NCBI RefSeq assembly: GCF_001277175.1
Contig: NZ_CP012258.1
Coordinates: forward strand, 65,778-129,777
Reading direction: 5' to 3'
Source: Cronobacter universalis NCTC 9529
Lineage (GTDB): Bacteria; Pseudomonadota; Gammaproteobacteria; Enterobacterales; Enterobacteriaceae
Length of the DNA: 64,000 nucleotides
Shown piece after piece: positions 59,413 through 64,000 of this stretch. The notes below the pieces were generated by a model. The model saw only the letters and a program-made list of their open reading frames with translations, searched no databases and was not told where the DNA came from. Every line of letters begins with the position of its first letter. The first letter of the stretch is position 1. Made by a program: the position numbers and the translations under genes.

Positions 59413-59567
59413 TTTACCCCCCTGTATTCCCTTACCGACCGGGATTAATTTATTGTTATTGCGCGTAAAAAAGCGCAGAAGCAGTGTAGCCTTCCGCGCC
59501 CCGCAGAGCATGATCTTTATCAGGATTTACTTATTCTGGTAGGTCGGTCAGAACGCAGGACTACGCA

Positions 59568-59954
59568 TTACCACGCCTGATTTTGCACCACCACCCGGTA
59601 ACCATCATGGTCCATCCAGGTTTGCCCATTGATATCCCAGTAAGGGTTAAAAGACGGCGTGCGGATAAACCCAACCTCTTCAAGCGAGCGGCATACGCGC
59701 TGCCATTCGGCGTTATCAGGGTAATAGAGGACCAGCAGATCTTCATGGCCGGGCGACGGCGTAACAGGGTGCGCGAGACAGACCGTAAATTCGAGATGCC
59801 AGGGCACATCCCTGCGCCCCAGCATAATGCCGCTGAAGCCCGCGTGATCGGTAAAATCCGCAAGACGCGTCAGGCCCAGCCCTTGCGACCAGAGCCGGAA
59901 AGAGGTATCCAGATCGGTGACGGGCCTTGCGATGCGCATATGGGTAAAAGACAT
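59568..59954 (-). CDS. VOC (glyoxalase/bleomycin-resistance) family protein
   Basis: The 128-residue protein has the two beta-alpha-beta-beta-beta modules of the VOC superfamily: MRIARPVTDLDTSFRLWSQG at the start, DVPWHLEFTVCLAH in the middle and WMDHDGYRVVVQN at the end. gaggtggaa precedes ATG 59954. It is a putative dioxygenase or resistance protein; the substrate is unknown. Confidence 0.85.
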   Translation of the reverse strand: MSFTHMRIARPVTDLDTSFRLWSQGLGLTRLADFTDHAGFSGIMLGRRDVPWHLEFTVCLAHPVTPSPGHEDLLVLYYPDNAEWQRVCRSLEEVGFIRTPSFNPYWDINGQTWMDHDGYRVVVQNQAW

Positions 59955-60241
59955 TTCCACCTCGTTGTCGTGATAAATAAACGTCCCGTCAGTGTATCCG
60001 TCAGGTTTAGCGCCACTTGTCAGCAAAAGCTTTTTTAAACACAACGCGCTGCGCATGAATTAGCCTGCTAATAAAAAATGCGTTCCTTTATATTCTGAGC
60101 AGGCTTATGGTTTTTACGCAAAGTATCATAAGGTTAACCGCTCGGCTTTTTTAATTGTTAAGCGGCTCACAGTTATTAAACCCTAAAAATAGCCAACCGC
60201 CTGATTGTAAAGATATATAAAAATAACTGAAAATATATTCT

Positions 60242-60268
60242 GCATATTTTTTTATTTTATGCCGATAA
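60242..60268 (+). promoter_or_regulatory. Sigma-28 promoter of the third chemoreceptor
   Basis: GCCGATAA (60261-60268) is an exact FliA -10 element. The -35 partner GCATATTT (60242-60249) is weak. The interval 59955-60395 holds no other supported gene. Confidence 0.7.
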
Positions 60269-60395
60269 CCCTTATGGATTAAAGAGACATGACCTGGCCC
60301 TCACGCGTTTCATCAGCGCGCGAACTATCGCGGCGCATCTAAAAGCGGCGGAGCGACAGGTGACGACAGCAAGATAAGCAGCCGAGGATTCAACA

Positions 60396-62303
60396 ATGAC
60401 AGGCAAACCCGGTATTTTTAAAAATCTTTCCGTAGCAGCGAAGTTGTTTGGCGGCTTTTCAGTACTGGTCGGGATAATTATTATCGCTTCCGCCATTAAT
60501 ATTAATCAGCTGTCGGCAATCAGCGAGCACTCTGATAAAGAACAGCTGGTCAATCAGATTAATAATGATCTGAATACCGCCAGACGCAACCGTCTGACTT
60601 ATCAGTTAACTCATGAAGATAAAGCGGCTCAGGCCAACCTGACAGCCATTAATAAAATGGCAGACAAAATCAAAGAAGGCGATAAATTTACCTGGGAGAA
60701 AGACGCGGGCCTGCTGTTTCAGGCGCTGGGATCTACGGTAAAAGAGTACAGCGACGCGCGCAGTAATTTTATCGGACTGGAAGGCGTCAGTATTGAGCAG
60801 GGTAAAAAAGTGCTGGAGGCGAACGAGCAGCCTGTGTTTGACGAGGTCACTCAAGCGCTGCGTAACAGCGAGGCATTACAGAAATCGGGCGTGAATCTGC
60901 TCTATTTTATAGAGAAAATTCGCGCTGAGGCTGGGGTCGTGGTTTCGTCGCGCGGCGCGAACGGACAGCAGGAATTCAGCGCTGATTTGCAGCAGGCGCT
61001 TGCGTTGCTCGCCACGGTTAAAAACGAAAACACCCTCGCCGTTTCCGGTTCCGCCGATACGCTCCAGTCGGCGCTGAATACGCTTGCCAGTGCAGTCGAC
61101 GCCTACAGTCTCGCGCTCAAAAACGCGAAAGGCGGCGCGGACAACATGACGCTTGTTGCCGACAAACTTAATAGCGCCACCGCCGAACTGGCGCAGCTCC
61201 AGGCGGATAAAAGCAGTTCCAAGATTGACCATGTCATGTATATCGTCGTGATTGTCGCGCTCTGCTCGGTGATTATCGGCCTGTTTATCGCCTGGCTGAT
61301 TACGCGTCAGATGACCTCGCAGATCCGCTATAACCTGAACGTGGCGGAGCGTATCGCAGCAGGCGATCTGACGGCGGTTATTGAGGCGGATTCTACGGAT
61401 GAGCTTGGACGTCTTAGCGCCGCGATGGCGACCATGAACCACAGACTGCGCGAGCTGATTACCCAGATTAAAGAATCAGTGGTGTATGTCGCCTCGGCCT
61501 CTTCGCAGATCTCCATCGGCAACACCGATCTGGCGTCGCGTACCGAAGAGCAGTCGGCGGCCGTGGTGGAAACGGCGGCCAGCATGGAAGAGTTAACCTC
61601 GACCGTGAAACGCAATGCCGATAACGCCCGTGAGGCCAGCACGCTGGCGCACACCGCCGCGCAAAACGCGCGCAGCGGCGGGCAGATTGTCTGGGATGTG
61701 GTCGAAACCATGCAGAACATTACCGACAGCTCGAACAAGATCAAAGATATCATCACGGTGATCAATGGCATCTCCTTCCAGACCAACATCCTGGCGCTGA
61801 ACGCCGCGGTGGAAGCCGCCCGCGCCGGGGAACAGGGGCGCGGATTCGCGGTGGTCGCAGGCGAAGTCAGAACCCTTGCCAGCCGCAGCGCGCAGGCCGC
61901 GAAAGAGATTGAGGGCCTGATTCAGGAATCCGTTAACCGTGTCAGCTCCGGCTCGGCGATGGTCAACAAAGCCGGCGAAACCATGAAGGATATTGTCTCT
62001 TCTGTGGAAGGCGTTAGCGGGATCATGACGGAAATCTCTCACGCCTCGGATGAACAGAGCCGGGGTATCGACCAGATAAGCAAGGCCGTCAGCGAGCTGG
62101 ATTCCACCACCCAGCAGAACGCCGCGCTGGTGCAGGAATCCTCCGCCGCCGCCGCGTCGCTGGAACAGCAGGCGGGTGAACTCTCACAGCTTATCTCACG
62201 TTTCAAACTGGGCGATGCGATTGTGAAAAAGCCGATGGCGAAACCCGCGGTCGTAACCGGAACGCTGGCCGCTGACGGCGTCGGCAACTGGGAAACCTTC
62301 TGA
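60396..62303 (+). CDS. Methyl-accepting chemotaxis protein with helical bimodular sensor and NWETF tail
   Basis: The 635-residue receptor has an N-terminal membrane helix (about 17-39), a large all-helical periplasmic domain of about 240 residues (helical bimodular type, as in McpS-like receptors), a second helix (about 282-305), a HAMP domain and the signalling tip [21 protein letters not shown]. It ends in GNWETF, the canonical CheR/CheB tether. HBM receptors sense organic acids; the ligand here is unknown. gaggattcaaca precedes ATG. Confidence 0.93.
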   Translation: MTGKPGIFKNLSVAAKLFGGFSVLVGIIIIASAININQLSAISEHSDKEQLVNQINNDLNTARRNRLTYQLTHEDKAAQANLTAINKMADKIKEGDKFTWEKDAGLLFQALGSTVKEYSDARSNFIGLEGVSIEQGKKVLEANEQPVFDEVTQALRNSEALQKSGVNLLYFIEKIRAEAGVVVSSRGANGQQEFSADLQQALALLATVKNENTLAVSGSADTLQSALNTLASAVDAYSLALKNAKGGADNMTLVADKLNSATAELAQLQADKSSSKIDHVMYIVVIVALCSVIIGLFIAWLITRQMTSQIRYNLNVAERIAAGDLTAVIEADSTDELGRLSAAMATMNHRLRELITQIKESVVYVASASSQISIGNTDLASRTEEQSAAVVETAASMEELTSTVKRNADNAREASTLAHTAAQNARSGGQIVWDVVETMQNITDSSNKIKDIITVINGISFQTNILALNAAVEAARAGEQGRGFAVVAGEVRTLASRSAQAAKEIEGLIQESVNRVSSGSAMVNKAGETMKDIVSSVEGVSGIMTEISHASDEQSRGIDQISKAVSELDSTTQQNAALVQESSAAAASLEQQAGELSQLISRFKLGDAIVKKPMAKPAVVTGTLAADGVGNWETF

Positions 62304-62327
62304 GTGCCGTCATAAGCGCAACAAAAC

Positions 62328-62355
62328 AAAAAGCCCGGCCAGCGCCGGGCTTTTT
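62328..62355. terminator. Bidirectional terminator between the chemoreceptor and bluR
   Basis: AAAAAGCCCGGC-CAGC-GCCGGGCTTTTT serves both converging genes. Confidence 0.93.
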
Positions 62356-62405
62356 GCCGATACGTCCGTTCAGGTGCCGCCTGAGAACGTAATGCAAAGG
62401 TCAGG

Positions 62406-63149
62406 TTATGACGGTTTCCGATCGGTTAAAAAAGTAATGGCGAAGCCCTGGGCTTTCCAGTGCGCGGCGCGCTCCTGTTGTTCGCTGGTGAGCGGCGCAT
62501 CGGTCCAGACGAAAAAGTGCTGGTTGGGGAACAGCTCCGGGTGCGGCAGATCGAGCGGCTCGGCCAGCAAATCGATATGCCAGCCCTGCTGCGCAAGGCG
62601 GCAGGCTTCCAGCCACAGGCGGGCGCGATCCACCTTTCCCCAGCCCATCAGCAACGCTTCTTTGGTGGTTTTTTTGCGCGCTTCGGCAAGAAACAGCGTC
62701 GCGTATTCGATAAGCGCGCCGTCCATCAGGCTGCGCATCGACGGCGCGGTATATTGATCGAGGCTTAAACGGTGGCGGACCGGCAGAAAGACGTTATCGA
62801 TAAGCCCGTCAACCGCGTTTTCGCGCACCAGCGCGGTAATTTTGGCGCGCAGCGTCGCCGGGCGCGCCTGACGCACCACGCCCATCATCTCTTCCTGCAC
62901 CACATTCCAGGTTTCCGGCGCCACCACGACGTCTTTATCCAGCAGCGCCTTTACTTTGCCGACCGGCACGCCGCTTTTGATCCAGCGCTTTATCTCTTCA
63001 ATACGCTGAATGTCGTCTTCATCAAACTGGCGGTGGCCGCCTTCGCTGCGCTGAGGTTTTAGCAGGCCATAGCGCCGCTGCCAGGCGCGAAGCGTCACGG
63101 GGTTGATCCCGCACCGTTCTGCTATCTCGCCAATGCTGTAAAACGCCAT
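62406..63149 (-). CDS. bluR: MerR-family regulator BluR
   Basis: The 247-residue protein matches E. coli BluR (YcgE). It has an N-terminal MerR helix-turn-helix ([20 protein letters not shown], then [20 protein letters not shown]) and a C-terminal cobalamin-binding-like domain ([34 protein letters not shown]). BluR represses the ycgZ-ymgA-ariR-ymgC genes in E. coli and is antagonised by the photoreceptor BluF. ATG 63149 is preferred, since the E. coli protein starts MAYYSIG. The bluF gene precedes it in the same direction. Confidence 0.9.
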   Translation of the reverse strand: MAFYSIGEIAERCGINPVTLRAWQRRYGLLKPQRSEGGHRQFDEDDIQRIEEIKRWIKSGVPVGKVKALLDKDVVVAPETWNVVQEEMMGVVRQARPATLRAKITALVRENAVDGLIDNVFLPVRHRLSLDQYTAPSMRSLMDGALIEYATLFLAEARKKTTKEALLMGWGKVDRARLWLEACRLAQQGWHIDLLAEPLDLPHPELFPNQHFFVWTDAPLTSEQQERAAHWKAQGFAITFLTDRKPS

Positions 63150-63211
63150 AGGATCTTCACTCACGATCAAAACCGACACAGGAATCTCTCAAAAATTTAA
63201 CTCTCCTTAGC

Positions 63212-63237
63212 TTGTACAATTTTTAATAATTGTACAA
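63212..63237. promoter_or_regulatory. BluR/MlrA-type operator dyad upstream of bluR
   Basis: TTGTACAATT-TTTAAT-AATTGTACAA is a perfect 10-bp inverted repeat, containing the TTGTACA half-site seen in MlrA/BluR targets. It lies 62 bp before the bluR start. Confidence 0.8.
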
Positions 63238-63383
63238 CCGGGAAGTTAATTTAAGAGCCGTCTGGTTGATAAGGGTATGAATTCAAAGCGCCGCGGGCAA
63301 CAAAAAAGTGTACATAAAATGCATTAAATCACAAAGAGATGGCGCATGCCGCGTTGACATGCGCCACAGAGGGGGTCAACGCG

Positions 63384-64000
63384 TTACAGGCCGAATTTTT
63401 TTTCAGGCCAGGCGACGGCGGGGATGCCGGCAAGCGCCGGTTTAGCGAACAAATGTCCCTGGAAGAGGGTAATGCCTGCGGATTCCAGCCACATCCACTC
63501 TTCGGCTTTCTCAACGCCCACGGCGGAAATCGCGATTTCCAGCGACGCGCAGCATTTGATCAGCGCCTGCACAATCGCCTGACGCGGGCCGCTCTTGTGT
63601 ACGTCGCGGATAAGCTCGCGGTTGATTTTGATGCGGTCCGGCTGGAACTGCGCCAGCAGCAGCAGCCCGGCGAAACCGGCGCCGAAGTGGTCAATCGCCA
63701 CGCGCAGGCCCGCCGCTTTGAGCTGGCGAATCGCGCCGGTGAACTCATCAAGGCGCGAAATCACTTCGCTTTCGGTGAATTCAACAATCACCTGATCCGG
63801 CACCAGCCCATTGGCCTGGATCTCCTGTACAAGAAAGTCCACCGCGCCCGGAATCGTCACCAGCGTCATCGGATGGAGGTTCACACACAGCGTCTGCTGG
63901 CCGAGGTTCAGGGCGCCGGCGATTTCAAACGCGGTTTTCTTACTTTTCAAATCGGCCTCATAGAGCGCCTCGCCCTCAAGCCCTTCGAAAAAAGTCTGCG
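63384..64000 (-). CDS. bluF: BluF-like protein, C-terminal EAL part (cut by window edge)
   Basis: At least 204 residues of the EAL domain are visible. Landmarks are VNLHPMTLVTIP, VIVEFTESEV, AIDHFGAGFAG (in place of the catalytic DDFGxG), INRELIRDVH and GHLFAKPALAG. These agree with E. coli BluF, a blue-light sensor whose EAL domain is degenerate and does not hydrolyse c-di-GMP but binds BluR. The BLUF sensor domain and start lie outside the window. Confidence 0.85.
   Translation of the reverse strand, partial: QTFFEGLEGEALYEADLKSKKTAFEIAGALNLGQQTLCVNLHPMTLVTIPGAVDFLVQEIQANGLVPDQVIVEFTESEVISRLDEFTGAIRQLKAAGLRVAIDHFGAGFAGLLLLAQFQPDRIKINRELIRDVHKSGPRQAIVQALIKCCASLEIAISAVGVEKAEEWMWLESAGITLFQGHLFAKPALAGIPAVAWPEKKFGL

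Overview
The window looks like about 64 kb of chromosome from a GC-rich member of the Enterobacteriaceae, and Cronobacter or a close relative fits best. That placement rests on recognisable enterobacterial proteins (RoxA, MgtB, a BglGFB set, YmjA, DsbG, BluR/BluF, an AriR-like protein, ArsRBC), enterobacterial promoter types (PhoP box, Fur box, sigma-28 promoters) and compact gene spacing. No rRNA, tRNA, CRISPR array or complete insertion sequence was seen. The species is an inference; no database search was possible.

Layout. 1-1.5 kb: 5' end of a large secreted Ig-like repeat protein. 1.6-8 kb: a small protein, roxA, a Mg2+ P-type ATPase of MgtB type behind a long leader with a tri-proline peptide, and a HAAAP amino-acid permease. 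8.4-16 kb: a standalone ClpB-D1-like AAA protein, two chemoreceptors with sigma-28 type promoters, two lipoproteins, a 202-bp element bounded by 15-bp inverted repeats, and a zinc-ribbon metallo-beta-lactamase-fold protein. 16-22 kb: AriR-like protein, YceI protein, ECF sigma/anti-sigma pair, cytochrome b561, small membrane proteins, a histidine phosphatase, an SDR and a solitary tyrosine recombinase. 22.8-27.2 kb: a classical bglG-bglF-bglB operon with two RAT/terminator elements. 27.2-31.6 kb: a Fur-type divergent iron locus (MFS exporter and FecBCDE-like importer). 31.6-35.7 kb: ymjA, two candidate orphan immunity genes, and a scsA / shortened scsB / dsbG redox cluster. 35.8-41.3 kb: a MocR regulator divergent from an EamA-DHDPS operon, then arsRBC.

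41.3-49.4 kb is a lower-GC accessory stretch. It holds an Ail-like outer-membrane protein, a LuxR-type regulator overlapping a 51-residue membrane protein, an IprA/Crp-like regulator broken by an 11-bp tandem repeat, an azoreductase/hydrolase/YciI operon with a divergent GlxA-type AraC regulator, and an orphan Hcp followed by a glycine-rich hydrophobic protein that may be a type VI cargo effector. 49.4-64 kb contains an unrecognised secretion-like protein, a diguanylate cyclase, a GntR / RspA-like dehydratase / PTS EIIBC locus, a monooxygenase-ACT-ArsR operon, a thioredoxin-fold protein, a third chemoreceptor ending in NWETF, and bluR-bluF (bluF runs off the edge).

The strongest observations are: the repeat-caused frameshift at 43266-43296, where removing exactly one 11-bp unit restores a complete winged-helix C-terminus; the ScsB-like protein lacking its whole DsbD-type membrane domain but still coupled to dsbG; the Hcp-linked candidate effector; and the 202-bp inverted-repeat element at 12876-13077.
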